Shown here piece by piece: positions 1 to 7,503 of a stretch of DNA of 38,904 nucleotides (within the stretch, counting starts at the first letter, position 1; each line of letters opens with the position of its first letter). A program made the translations under genes and the position numbers. Origin of the DNA: an uncultured Prevotellaceae bacterium (lineage in GTDB: Bacteria; Bacteroidota; Bacteroidia; Bacteroidales; Bacteroidaceae). The notes below the pieces were generated by a model. The model saw nothing but the letters and a program-made list of their open reading frames with translations, was not told where the DNA came from and did no database searches. The stretch lies in contig CADBSW010000001.1 in the NCBI GenBank assembly GCA_902797505.1, forward strand, positions 1-38,904, written 5' to 3'.

Positions 1-707
1 ATATCCGTTATACGGAGGCAACTGTGGGCATACGTTATGCTCCCGGCGAGACCTTCATCAATACGAAGCAGCATCGGTGGCCCGTAAACCTCGATGCCCC
101 GGTATTCCGACTTACCCATACGATGGGCTTCAAGAATATCCTGGGTGGACAGTATAACTATAACATGACCGAGGCAGAGGTGTATAAACGTATCTGGATG
201 CCACAGAATTTCGGAAAGATCGATGTGCGTATCAAGGCGGGTGCACAGTGGAACAAGGTGCCGTATCCGTTGTTGATCATGCCAGTGGCTAACCTGTCGT
301 ATATCCTGGAGGAACAAACCTTCAACCTCGTTAATAACATGGAGTTCCTCAACGACCGTTATGCCTCGCTGGATGCCTCATGGGATATGAACGGTAAGAT
401 ACTCAACCGTATACCTCTGTTGCGCCGACTGAAGTGGCGTGAGTATTTCGGTGTGAAGATGTTGTGGGGACACCTTACCGATAAGAACAACCCCACACTG
501 GAGCAAAACCAGAATGACAACATCCCGATGCAGTTCCCGGAGGGTTGTCATATCATGGACAGACATCAGCCTTATGTAGAGTTGATCGCCGGTGTGCATA
601 ATATCTTCAAACTGTTGCATGTGGAGTATGTCAGACGACTGAACTACCTGAATCTGGCAACAGCGAATAAACACGGTATCCGATTGATGATCCGCGTAAC
701 GTTCTGA
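1..707 (+). CDS. DUF5686-family outer-membrane protein, C-terminal part (5' end outside window)
   Basis: The reading frame is open from the first bases of the window, so this is the 3' end of a longer gene. The visible ~235 residues look like the end of a DUF5686 (carboxypeptidase-regulatory-like) protein. They show alternating polar and hydrophobic strands with many aromatic residues, a segment around LLRRLKWREYFGVKMLWGHL, a stretch HQPYVELIAGVHNIFKLLHVEYVRRLNYL, and the terminal GIRLMIRVTF. A final Phe is usual for outer-membrane beta-barrels. The family is large (about 800 residues) and sits in the outer membrane of Bacteroidetes. Its exact role is not established. The GTG at 24 is internal and is not taken as the start. 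The stop is 3 bp before the HAD gene, so the two are probably co-transcribed. Confidence 0.75.
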   Translation, partial: IRYTEATVGIRYAPGETFINTKQHRWPVNLDAPVFRLTHTMGFKNILGGQYNYNMTEAEVYKRIWMPQNFGKIDVRIKAGAQWNKVPYPLLIMPVANLSYILEEQTFNLVNNMEFLNDRYASLDASWDMNGKILNRIPLLRRLKWREYFGVKMLWGHLTDKNNPTLEQNQNDNIPMQFPEGCHIMDRHQPYVELIAGVHNIFKLLHVEYVRRLNYLNLATANKHGIRLMIRVTF

Positions 708-710
708 TAT

Positions 711-1427
711 ATGGTAAAAGCGATCATTTTCGATTTCGGTGGGACATTAGACACACATGGCGATCACTGGAGCAAGGTGATGTGGAGGGCCTATCTCAGC
801 AATGGGATACTCCAAGAGTCGCAGGCTGATGATTTCCGCAAGGCGTATGTCTATGCGGAGCGTACCCTCGGCAACGGACATATCATCCGTAGTAACTATA
901 CCTTTAAGTTGACGCTGGATGTGAAGATACGTCTTCAGTTGGAATACCTCATCACCCATCAAGTGCTGGAAATCACAGATAAGAAGATCTTCCAGGATAT
1001 CCATACCCAACTGCATCAACAACTCTATGCCGATGTGCTGCAGACGGTCGGTAAGAGCAGGGAATGTCTGATACCCATCGTTACCCAGTATCCAACAGCC
1101 CTGGTCACTAATTTTTATGGGAATATGCAGATGGTGCTCCGCGAGATGCATATCGATATGTTTTTCCAACATGTGGTGGAGTCGGCTGTGGTGGGCATCC
1201 GCAAGCCCGATCCCGCTATCTTCCAACTGGCTATCGATCAGTTGGGCGTCTCTCCAGAGGAGATCCTCGTGGTGGGCGACAGTATGAAGAATGATATCCT
1301 GCCGGCAAAGCAATGCGGGTGCCAGACATGTTGGTTTAAGGGTGAAGGATGGGAGGAACCCCAAGAGAATACCGCTGATTTTACGATCACGGATATCAGT
1401 CAGTTGAAGGATATCGTGTTGGTTTAG
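711..1427 (+). CDS. HAD-superfamily hydrolase (subfamily IA-like)
   Basis: This 238-residue protein has the four HAD motifs. Motif I is FDFGGTLDT with the nucleophile Asp8. Motif II is the Thr in ALVTNF (about residue 136). Motif III is the Lys in GIRKPDPAIF. Motif IV is VVGDSMKND. The segment between motifs I and II is a helical cap, as in type IA enzymes acting on small phosphorylated substrates. The residue two after the nucleophile is Gly10, not the usual Asp general acid/base, so ordinary phosphatase chemistry is uncertain. ATG at 711 follows the upstream stop by 3 bp. The gene ends 33 bp before a strong hairpin terminator. The substrate cannot be told from sequence. Confidence 0.85.
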   Translation: MVKAIIFDFGGTLDTHGDHWSKVMWRAYLSNGILQESQADDFRKAYVYAERTLGNGHIIRSNYTFKLTLDVKIRLQLEYLITHQVLEITDKKIFQDIHTQLHQQLYADVLQTVGKSRECLIPIVTQYPTALVTNFYGNMQMVLREMHIDMFFQHVVESAVVGIRKPDPAIFQLAIDQLGVSPEEILVVGDSMKNDILPAKQCGCQTCWFKGEGWEEPQENTADFTITDISQLKDIVLV

Positions 1428-1460
1428 TTCCTGAAGATAACAGTAATATTTATGCATAAA

Positions 1461-1494
1461 AAAAACAAGATTGTTTCGCAACAATCTTGTTTTT
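1461..1494. terminator. Perfect 15-bp hairpin terminator
   Basis: Stem 1461-1475 (AAAAACAAGATTGTT) pairs perfectly with 1480-1494 around a TCGC loop. The A-rich 5' side and T-rich 3' side make it rho-independent in form for the plus strand, and symmetric enough to act on the minus strand too. It closes the DUF5686-HAD unit. Confidence 0.9.
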
Positions 1495-1596
1495 GATTTC
1501 TAACTAACTTATTATCAACTATTCATTACTCATTTGATTTTGCTGCAAATATATAGTAAAATATTTGAATTTATAACTTTTTTATTAAATTATTTT

Positions 1597-1612
1597 ACGT
1601 AAACGTTTGCGT
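1597..1612. promoter_or_regulatory. Predicted LacI-family operator (PurR-like palindrome)
   Basis: ACGTAAACGTTTGCGT is a near-perfect 16-bp palindrome centred on CpG. It differs at one base from the E. coli PurR consensus ACGCAAACGTTTGCGT as I recall it. It covers the -33 element of the promoter of the LacI-family gene that starts 64 bp downstream, so autorepression is the likely role. The match to a LacI-type operator is visible in the sequence. The regulator-operator pairing is inferred. Confidence 0.7.
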
Positions 1613-1636
1613 TATGCATATTATTTATTATCTTTG
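1606..1636 (+). promoter_or_regulatory. Bacteroidetes promoter of the LacI-family gene
   Basis: TTTG at 1606-1609, a 19-bp spacer, then TATCTTTG at 1629-1636, matching the TTTG / TAnnTTTG consensus. A purine-rich AGGAGG at 1647-1652 lies 23 nt before the ATG, too far to be its ribosome binding site. Confidence 0.8.
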
Positions 1637-1675
1637 CAACGTAAATAGGAGGTATGAATCTAATTTGTATGTATT

Positions 1676-2695
1676 ATGCCGACGAAGAAACGTAGAATAT
1701 CCTTGAAAGATCTGGCAGCTGAGTTGGGTGTCAGCATGGCCACGGTGTCGCGTGCACTCCGTAATTCGCATGAGGTGAGTGATGAGATGAAGCAGCGCGT
1801 ACAGCAGTTGGCCAAGGATCTGAACTACCGTCCGAACCCCTTCGCTCAGAGTCTGCGCATGGAAATGCCGCGGCAGATCGGGGTGGTGGTGCCCAATCTG
1901 GTAACCCACTACTATGCCTCTGTGCTCGATGGAATAGAGGAGTATGCCTTGGAAATGGGTTATGCGGTCATCAGTGCCAACTCTCATGAGAACCACGAAC
2001 GTGAAGAGGCAGTGATCGACAACTTCATCAATATGCACGTGTCGGGTATCATCGCCTGTCTGGCGCAGGATACCGTAGACTACAGTCATTTCAAGGAGAT
2101 TTACGACATGGGCATCCCCTTGGTGTTCTTTGCCCGTACCTGTTTGCATGAACTGTTCTCCAGTGTGGTGGCCAATGGTGCTGAGGCTGCCCAACAAGCC
2201 ACACAACATCTGATAGATACCGGATCACGTCGCATCGCCTTTATCGGAGGACCGAATCATCTGGATATGGTGATCCGCAGAAAACATGGTTATCTGGAGG
2301 CGTTGAGAGAGAATAAGATACCTATCGACCGTGAACTGGTAGCCTGTGGAAAGATTGATTTCGAGGCTGCCTGTCAGACGACCAACCGACTCTTGGATAT
2401 GCCTAATCCGCCGGATGCTATCCTTGCCTTCAATGATATCTTCACGTATGCTGCCTTCGACACGATCAAATCCAGGGGCTTGCGTATTCCTGAGGATGTC
2501 GCTATCATCGGATTTACGGATGGTCCTACTGCCGCCTTCGTCACACCAAAGATGTCAACCATAGAGGATCAGGCAAACAAACAGGGTCGTATGGCTTGTG
2601 AACTGCTCGTCAGAAACATCAATGGCGACCGGAAGATCTACCATGAGGTGATCCCCATGATACTGAAGATTCAGGAGTCGAGCAAGAAGCGGTAA
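1676..2695 (+). CDS. LacI-family transcriptional regulator
   Basis: This is a 339-residue regulator of standard LacI length. Residues 7-60 form the HTH: ISLKDLAAELGVSMATVSRAL, then the hinge helix YRPNPFAQSLR whose Leu intercalates at a central CpG in this family. Residues ~66-335 form the periplasmic-binding-protein-like effector domain (IGVVVPNL, SGIIACLA, IAFIGGP, AILAFNDIFTYAAF, DVAIIGFTDGP). The start at 1676 is the only in-frame ATG before the HTH. A PurR-like operator sits in its own promoter, which suggests autoregulation. No sugar or purine genes lie next to it, so its regulon and ligand are not evident. The convergent or operonic partners often seen with sugar regulators are absent. 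rnpB follows about 200 bp downstream on the same strand. Confidence 0.93.
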   Translation: MPTKKRRISLKDLAAELGVSMATVSRALRNSHEVSDEMKQRVQQLAKDLNYRPNPFAQSLRMEMPRQIGVVVPNLVTHYYASVLDGIEEYALEMGYAVISANSHENHEREEAVIDNFINMHVSGIIACLAQDTVDYSHFKEIYDMGIPLVFFARTCLHELFSSVVANGAEAAQQATQHLIDTGSRRIAFIGGPNHLDMVIRRKHGYLEALRENKIPIDRELVACGKIDFEAACQTTNRLLDMPNPPDAILAFNDIFTYAAFDTIKSRGLRIPEDVAIIGFTDGPTAAFVTPKMSTIEDQANKQGRMACELLVRNINGDRKIYHEVIPMILKIQESSKKR

Positions 2696-2723
2696 GAATA
2701 TAACGTTTATCAATAATTCCGTA

Positions 2724-2789
2724 CTTTGCTGCTTCGCAGCGAAGATACTCCCATTCGGAAGAGCCAAAAAACCTTTTACTTTGTAAAAG
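2724..2789. other. Two short hairpins downstream of the LacI-family gene
   Basis: CTTTGCTGC (2724-2732) pairs with GCAGCGAAG (2736-2744), and CTTTTAC (2773-2779) pairs with GTAAAAG (2783-2789). Neither is followed by a clean T run, so they may be weak 3'-end structures of the regulator mRNA. The remainder of the gap up to rnpB is AT-rich and shows no gene. Confidence 0.35.
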
Positions 2790-2863
2790 TAAATTTAGTC
2801 ACAATTCAATAAAACGAATAAATTCTTTTATTATCATTGTTCCTAAATTTATTTACGTTGTTT

Positions 2864-2895
2864 TTTGGCTTTTCCCTCATTTATCCGTATCTTTG
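2864..2895 (+). promoter_or_regulatory. rnpB promoter
   Basis: TTTG at 2864-2867, a 20-bp spacer and TATCTTTG at 2888-2895 fit the Bacteroidetes consensus. The expected transcription start, a few bases later, falls at the first base of the RNase P P1 helix. Confidence 0.8.
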
Positions 2896-2902
2896 CATTT
2901 TG

Positions 2903-3312
2903 AAACAGTGCTTCGGCTTGTCGCTGGTCTGTTAACAGGCGAGAGGAAAGTCCGGGCAGCATAAGACGCTCCACTTCCGAAAGTAGAAGCTATTGGTGAC
3001 AATAGGAGACGCAGAAGAAAATAACCGCCTCGTTAATCCTCAAGAACCCACATCGTGGAAGCATTCAGGAGAGGTAAGGGTGAGAAGGTGGTGTAAGAGA
3101 CTACCAGGCACAGGGTGATCTGTGTGCTGTGCTATCTGGAGGCTGCAAGTTCATGTATACCGTCGTCTGAGGGTTGTCTGCCCGATGGTCGTCCCCCTGG
3201 GATCGGCATCGACGGAGGGTAGAACGCTAGAGCTGCAGGGTGACTTGCAGAGTAGATAAATGACAGGCACTGACATTGTCAGTACAGAACCCGGCTTATA
3301 GGGGCACTGTTT
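2903..3312 (+). ncRNA. rnpB: RNase P RNA (bacterial class A)
   Basis: This is the catalytic RNA of RNase P, which matures tRNA 5' ends. The 5' part contains GAGGAAAGTCCGGGC (2941-2955), the hallmark of the P4/CR-I region, and the 3' part contains GTACAGAACCCGGCTTAT. The terminal P1 helix is visible as AAACAGTGC (2903-2911) pairing with GCACTGTTT (3304-3312), which fixes both ends to within a few bases and gives about 410 nt. A well-placed Bacteroidetes promoter precedes it. The following yihY-like gene starts about 40 bp after the 3' end and shows no promoter of its own, so some transcripts probably read through and are processed. Confidence 0.95.
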
Positions 3313-3353
3313 CATTTTTATTCAACAGTTTAGGAATAGAAATACATTCGGAG

Positions 3354-4673
3354 ATGATGGATTTTTTCAATGAGTTAGTCTATTTTATCAAGACAGGCAT
3401 CTGGCAGATCAAGCGCGAGGATGTCTCTCCGATGAGGTATTTCTTTTTGGATATCCTGAAGAAACTGCTTTTGGCCGTAGAGTGGTTCTTCAACAAACGA
3501 ATGTTCGATGCTGCCTCTGCACTCACCTATAGCACCTTGTTAGCCATCGTTCCTATCGTGGCAGTGGTCTTTGCCATCGCCCGTGGCTTCGGATACAACA
3601 AATATATAGAAAGTTGGTTTCGTGATCTCTTGTCCACCCAGCCACAGGTGGCCGACACCATCGTGGGCTTTGTTAATTCCTATTTGGTGCACACCCAAAA
3701 GGGTATCTTCCTGGGTATCGGATTGCTGTTCATGTTGTGGACGGTCATCATGCTGATCAGTAATATAGAGAAGGTGTTCAACGACATCTGGCAGGTGGAC
3801 CAGCCACGAAGTGTTATTCGTACAATTACCGATTATCTGGCGATGTTTGTCTTGGCACCTATCCTGATCATCGTAACATCAGGTCTTTCGCTGCTTGTCA
3901 CGACCTTTGCCAACGAGGTTAACGAACGGGTGCTGATAGGTCCTGCGATGCGCGTTGTCCTTAATCTCTCACCTTATATCCTCATGTCGCTGATGTTCAT
4001 CTTGTTGTATGTCTTCATGCCTAATACCAAGGTGAAACTCAAGAGCGTCATCGTTCCGGGTATCTTGGCGGGTGTGGCCATGCAGGGATTGCAGTTTGTA
4101 TATATCCACTCACAGATATGGGTGAGCAGTTATAATGCCATCTACGGTTCGTTTGCCGCCCTGCCGCTGTTCATGTTGTGGATGCAGATATCATGGACGA
4201 TCTGCCTCTTTGGAGCAGAACTCAGTTATACCAATCAGAACTTAGAGGATTTTGCCTTCCGCGCAGTGACGGATGATCTGAGTCATCGTTATCGTCTGTT
4301 GTTGAGTGCCTTGCTCATGAAACTGATATGTAAGCGTTTTGATGAGGGACAGAAACCCTACACGGCATTGGAATTGAAGTTGCAGACGGGAATCCCCATC
4401 CGCATCACGCATGATCTGTTGCATCAGCTTACGAAAGTGCATCTGCTCACAGAGGTAACGAATGATGAGAAGGGTGAGGAGGTGGTGTATCAACCGGCAG
4501 AGACACTTTCACGATTGACCGTAGGCACTATGATCGACCGCCTGGAATCTGATGGCAGCTGGCGTATCGATATCGACTTGAAGGCTTTGGGTAGCGAACA
4601 ACTCGGTCATGTTATCCGTAACCGAAAGCAATATCTTCAGCAGCAGCGTAACACCCTGCTGAAGGATCTATGA
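3354..4673 (+). CDS. YihY/BrkB (UPF0761) family inner-membrane protein
   Basis: This is a 439-residue integral membrane protein of the YihY/BrkB family. The family core is clear: FDAASALTYSTLLAIVPIVAVVFAIARGFG, then five further hydrophobic segments, including LGIGLLFMLWTVIMLISNIEKVFNDIW, MSLMFILLYVFMPN and SFAALPLFMLWMQISWTICLFGAELSY. The C-terminal ~120 residues are soluble and resemble a winged-helix-like extension (DDLSHRYRLLLSALLMKLICKRF and TGIPIRITHDLLHQL), as in other Bacteroidetes members. The frame is open back into rnpB through a TTG at 3276, but that region is RNase P RNA, so ATG 3354 (or 3357) is chosen. The molecular function of the family is unsettled. Ribonuclease BN is a historical misnaming. 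Confidence 0.88.
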   Translation: MMDFFNELVYFIKTGIWQIKREDVSPMRYFFLDILKKLLLAVEWFFNKRMFDAASALTYSTLLAIVPIVAVVFAIARGFGYNKYIESWFRDLLSTQPQVADTIVGFVNSYLVHTQKGIFLGIGLLFMLWTVIMLISNIEKVFNDIWQVDQPRSVIRTITDYLAMFVLAPILIIVTSGLSLLVTTFANEVNERVLIGPAMRVVLNLSPYILMSLMFILLYVFMPNTKVKLKSVIVPGILAGVAMQGLQFVYIHSQIWVSSYNAIYGSFAALPLFMLWMQISWTICLFGAELSYTNQNLEDFAFRAVTDDLSHRYRLLLSALLMKLICKRFDEGQKPYTALELKLQTGIPIRITHDLLHQLTKVHLLTEVTNDEKGEEVVYQPAETLSRLTVGTMIDRLESDGSWRIDIDLKALGSEQLGHVIRNRKQYLQQQRNTLLKDL

Positions 4674-4710
4674 TTCAGTAATGATTATTACGCTGAGTCA
4701 TAGTTATTTT
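4671..4710 (+). terminator. Possible weak terminator overlapping the yihY-like stop codon
   Basis: A hairpin with stems TCAG-TAAT and ATTA-(CG)-CTGA at 4675-4696, extended by TGA/TCA pairs, starts on the stop codon and is followed by TAGTTATTTT. The bulge and short T run make it a weak call. Confidence 0.35.
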
Positions 4711-4740
4711 AGCACACAGAATTAGTAATTACTATCGTTG

Positions 4741-4821
4741 AATTCTCTCGAGAATTTAAGAGAATTAATCACTATTCTTGGTACAATTATATATAACTTC
4801 TTCTAAATTCTCTCGAGAATT
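4741..4821. repeat. Twin copies of AATTCTCTCGAGAATT
   Basis: The same 16-mer occurs at 4741-4756 and 4806-4821, 65 bp apart, in the convergent gap between the yihY-like gene and thrC. Each copy is a near-palindrome around CTCGAG. The first can also fold through AATTCTCT (4741-4748) with AGAGAATT (4759-4766). No T run follows either, so a simple terminator is not obvious. Confidence 0.7.
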
Positions 4822-4856
4822 CAAAAGAGGTAGTATATATGTGTGGTGGAGTTCAT

Positions 4857-4871
4857 AAAGACGACGTCTTT
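4857..4871 (-). terminator. Possible hairpin at the end of the threonine operon
   Basis: AAAGAC and GTCTTT flank a 3-nt loop immediately after (and touching) the thrC stop. On the minus strand the stem is followed only by a short U-rich stretch, so termination here would be weak. Confidence 0.3.
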
Positions 4872-6187
4872 TATTCCCCCATCAGATACTGTTTGAAGGC
4901 AGGGAATTCTTTCGACATAGGGATACTCTGCTTCTCTCCCTGCATAAAGGCGGCTAAGCGGGCAGGGATATCTACGGTTGTTCCTATCACCGATTCTACC
5001 GTATCCTTAAACTTTGCCGGATGGGCCGTCTCACAGAAGATGCCGGTCTCTCCTTCTTGGAGTTGTTCTGACAGGGCCCTATAGCCGCAGGCACCATGAG
5101 GATCGAGAATATAATGGTTGTCTTGGAAACACTGGCGCATGCTCTCTTTGATCTGCTCATCGCTATAGGTGGCTCCACTGATATACGAGATGATCTCCTG
5201 GTGGTTGCCGTGATGCAGGTCGTAGATACGGGCGAAGTTGCTCGGATCTCCCACATCCATGGCATTAGCGATGGTCTGCTTGCTGGCTTTCGGATTGTAT
5301 TTACCCGTCTGCAGATATTGGTAGAAGATGTCATTGGCGTTATTGGCGGCGATGAAACGCTTGAAGGGCAATCCCATCTTCCGTCCAAACAGCGCACTGC
5401 AGATATTACCGAAGTTGCCGCTGGGCACGCACATCACCAGATGTTTCATCTGCTCAGCAGTGAGTCGTTCCTTCAACCGGGCATAGGCATTGAAGTAATA
5501 GAAGGCCTGCGGCAGGAAGCGCGCCACGTTGATGCTGTTGGCGGAGGTCAGTCGGAGGTGATGATTGACATCCTCGTCCATGAAAGCACTCTTCACCAAC
5601 CGTTGACAGTCGTCGAAGACCCCATCCACCTCGATGGCGGTGATATTCTGCCCGAGGGTGGTAAACTGACACTCTTGTATCTCACTGACCTTGCCTTTGG
5701 GGTAGAGCACGTACACATGGATGCCCTCAACGCCTAAGAATCCATTGGCAACGGCAGAGCCTGTATCTCCAGAGGTGGCTACGAGAACATTCACCCGACG
5801 GTGGTCTTTCGTATCCCGACGGATGAAGTATTGCAGCAGACGCGCCATAAAACGGGCACCCACATCCTTGAAGGCGAGGGTAGGACCGTGGAAGAGTTCC
5901 AGTGAGTAGATATTTTGGGTGACAGGCACTACCGGACAGTCGAACGACAGGGTGTCGTAGACGATCTCTCGCAGGGCCTCTGCCTCTACATCCTCTCTGA
6001 AGAAGGCATCGGCCACGGTATAGGCAATCTCTTGAAAACTCTTCTTCTCTATCTCGTCGAAGAATGATGCAGGCAGCGGTTTGATACGTTCCGGCATGTA
6101 TAGTCCTCGATCTTCTGCCAATCCTTTCACCACTGCTTTCTCTAGTGATGCGATCGGGGCTTGTTGGTTGGTGCTATAGTAATTCAT
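4871..6187 (-). CDS. thrC: Threonine synthase
   Basis: This PLP enzyme converts O-phosphohomoserine to threonine, the last step of the pathway. The protein is 438 residues, matching the E. coli-type (fold-type II) enzyme. It has the N-terminal MNYYSTNQQAP, the PLP lysine Lys107 in GPTLAFKDVGARF, the phosphate-binding loop ATSGDTGSAVANGF, and CVPSGNFGNICS. Start: ATG 6187 gives the usual N-terminus. An in-frame upstream ATG at 6226 would add 13 atypical residues overlapping the preceding gene. It is the third gene of a minus-strand operon, 19 bp after the kinase-like gene. With thrA and the kinase-like gene it completes the route from aspartyl phosphate/homoserine to threonine. Confidence 0.96.
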   Translation of the reverse strand: MNYYSTNQQAPIASLEKAVVKGLAEDRGLYMPERIKPLPASFFDEIEKKSFQEIAYTVADAFFREDVEAEALREIVYDTLSFDCPVVPVTQNIYSLELFHGPTLAFKDVGARFMARLLQYFIRRDTKDHRRVNVLVATSGDTGSAVANGFLGVEGIHVYVLYPKGKVSEIQECQFTTLGQNITAIEVDGVFDDCQRLVKSAFMDEDVNHHLRLTSANSINVARFLPQAFYYFNAYARLKERLTAEQMKHLVMCVPSGNFGNICSALFGRKMGLPFKRFIAANNANDIFYQYLQTGKYNPKASKQTIANAMDVGDPSNFARIYDLHHGNHQEIISYISGATYSDEQIKESMRQCFQDNHYILDPHGACGYRALSEQLQEGETGIFCETAHPAKFKDTVESVIGTTVDIPARLAAFMQGEKQSIPMSKEFPAFKQYLMGE

Positions 6188-6206
6188 GTGCTTGTGGTTT
6201 AATGGG

Positions 6207-7490
6207 TTATCCTTGATTCTCTCCAATGTTCATAAACAGTTGCATGAACTGTTGTTCTCTGAGCAGACCGTATGCGCCCTTGCAACAGCTTACCTCATCG
6301 TAGGTGGTCACCGCATCGGGCTCTATACCTTTATAATATATAAGGAAGGGCACGGGCTCATTGATGTGGATGCGCATCTCCACCGGTGTGGGGTGGTCGG
6401 GCAACACCGCGATACATACGTCCTCATCCCAAGTCTCAATCTCTTTCATGATGGGGGCGATCAACCGCTGGTCAAGATAGTTGATGGCTCGCAGTTTTAG
6501 TTCTAAGTCACCGTCATGACCTGCCTCATCCGTAGCCTCCACATGCACAAAGATGAAATCCTGTCTTCGTAATGCCTCTATCGCCGCTGCTGCCTTTCCC
6601 TCGTAGTTGGTGTCGGCCAGTCCGGTGGCGCCTTCCACCTCGATGATGTCGAGTCCGGCATAATGTCCGATGCCTCTGATGAGGTCGACGGCAGAGATGA
6701 CCGATCCCTCGTGTATCTGTGGGAAGCACTGCATGAGTGTCTGCATCCTTGGGCGATACCCTCCACTCCAGGGCCAGATGCTATTAGCGGGACGTTCCCC
6801 TGACTGCACCTTATTCATATTATAGGGGTGGTTCTCCAGGAGTTGTTGCGACTTGATGATCAGGTCGTTCAGCAGAGCAGCTGTCTCACGTGCCGTCATG
6901 CGCTCGTGGGTCTCTCCCTGTTCGTCGATATACACCTCACGCAGATCTTCCCAACCACGTTCTGGTTCAACAAGCAGTTGTCGCCATGGTTCATTGGGAT
7001 GGTCGTGGGGTGGGGCGCAGACGATATGTTTGCTGCCGCCCTTGACAACTAACAGGTGACGGTATTGTATGCCCGTGATAAAACGGATGCGCTCATCAGC
7101 CAACTGACTGTTCAAAGCCTGTATCAGCACATCGGCATCCTCTGTCTTCAGGTTTCCGCCATTGTGCGTCAGGATGATATCGTCTTGCAGGGTGATCAGG
7201 TTACAGCGCATCGCCATGTCTTCGGGCTGCATCTCATAACCGATGGAGGCAGCCTCCAGAGGACCGCGCCCCTCATACACCTCATTGAGATTATAGCCCA
7301 TGATGGAGGTGTTGGCTACCTCACTGCCCGGAGGAAAACCCTCGGGGATGGTAGCCAGTCTGCCGGTCTTGCCATGCTTTGCCAACCAGTCCATGCAAGG
7401 CTTGTCGGCATATTGCAACAGTGTCTTATTACCTAATCGGGCAATGGGATGATCTGCCATCCCATCACCCAGTATGATGATTCTCTTCAT
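6207..7490 (-). CDS. Phosphoglycerate-mutase-like protein, probable homoserine kinase
   Basis: This 427-residue protein belongs to the alkaline-phosphatase-fold family of archaeal-type cofactor-independent phosphoglycerate mutases (ApgM, COG3635). Metal and nucleophile motifs are visible: ILGDGMAD at the N-terminus, the Ser in ANTSIMGYN, VHVEATDEAGHDGD and VLPDHPTP near the C-terminus. The family includes a branch proposed to be an alternative homoserine kinase (the TIGR02535 model, as I recall). The gene lies between thrA (13 bp gap) and thrC (19 bp gap), and the window shows no GHMP-type thrB. The context therefore argues that this enzyme supplies O-phosphohomoserine rather than acting in glycolysis. 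Family membership is certain. The kinase role rests on context and recalled family knowledge. Confidence 0.88.
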   Translation of the reverse strand: MKRIIILGDGMADHPIARLGNKTLLQYADKPCMDWLAKHGKTGRLATIPEGFPPGSEVANTSIMGYNLNEVYEGRGPLEAASIGYEMQPEDMAMRCNLITLQDDIILTHNGGNLKTEDADVLIQALNSQLADERIRFITGIQYRHLLVVKGGSKHIVCAPPHDHPNEPWRQLLVEPERGWEDLREVYIDEQGETHERMTARETAALLNDLIIKSQQLLENHPYNMNKVQSGERPANSIWPWSGGYRPRMQTLMQCFPQIHEGSVISAVDLIRGIGHYAGLDIIEVEGATGLADTNYEGKAAAAIEALRRQDFIFVHVEATDEAGHDGDLELKLRAINYLDQRLIAPIMKEIETWDEDVCIAVLPDHPTPVEMRIHINEPVPFLIYYKGIEPDAVTTYDEVSCCKGAYGLLREQQFMQLFMNIGENQG

Positions 7491-7503
7491 TCTCTCTCAA
7501 ATA

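Noticed and set aside
747..1484. 245-residue open frame antisense to the HAD gene
   Set aside because: It mirrors a gene with clear HAD motifs, has His/Leu/Gln-rich composition typical of antisense frames, and no promoter or family resemblance.
3276..3353. Upstream extension of the yihY-like frame with a TTG start
   Set aside because: The region is the 3' end of RNase P RNA. The family N-terminus fits ATG 3354.
5096..5737. 213-residue plus-strand frame inside thrC
   Set aside because: Antisense shadow of a well-conserved enzyme. It has no start signals and no recognisable domain.
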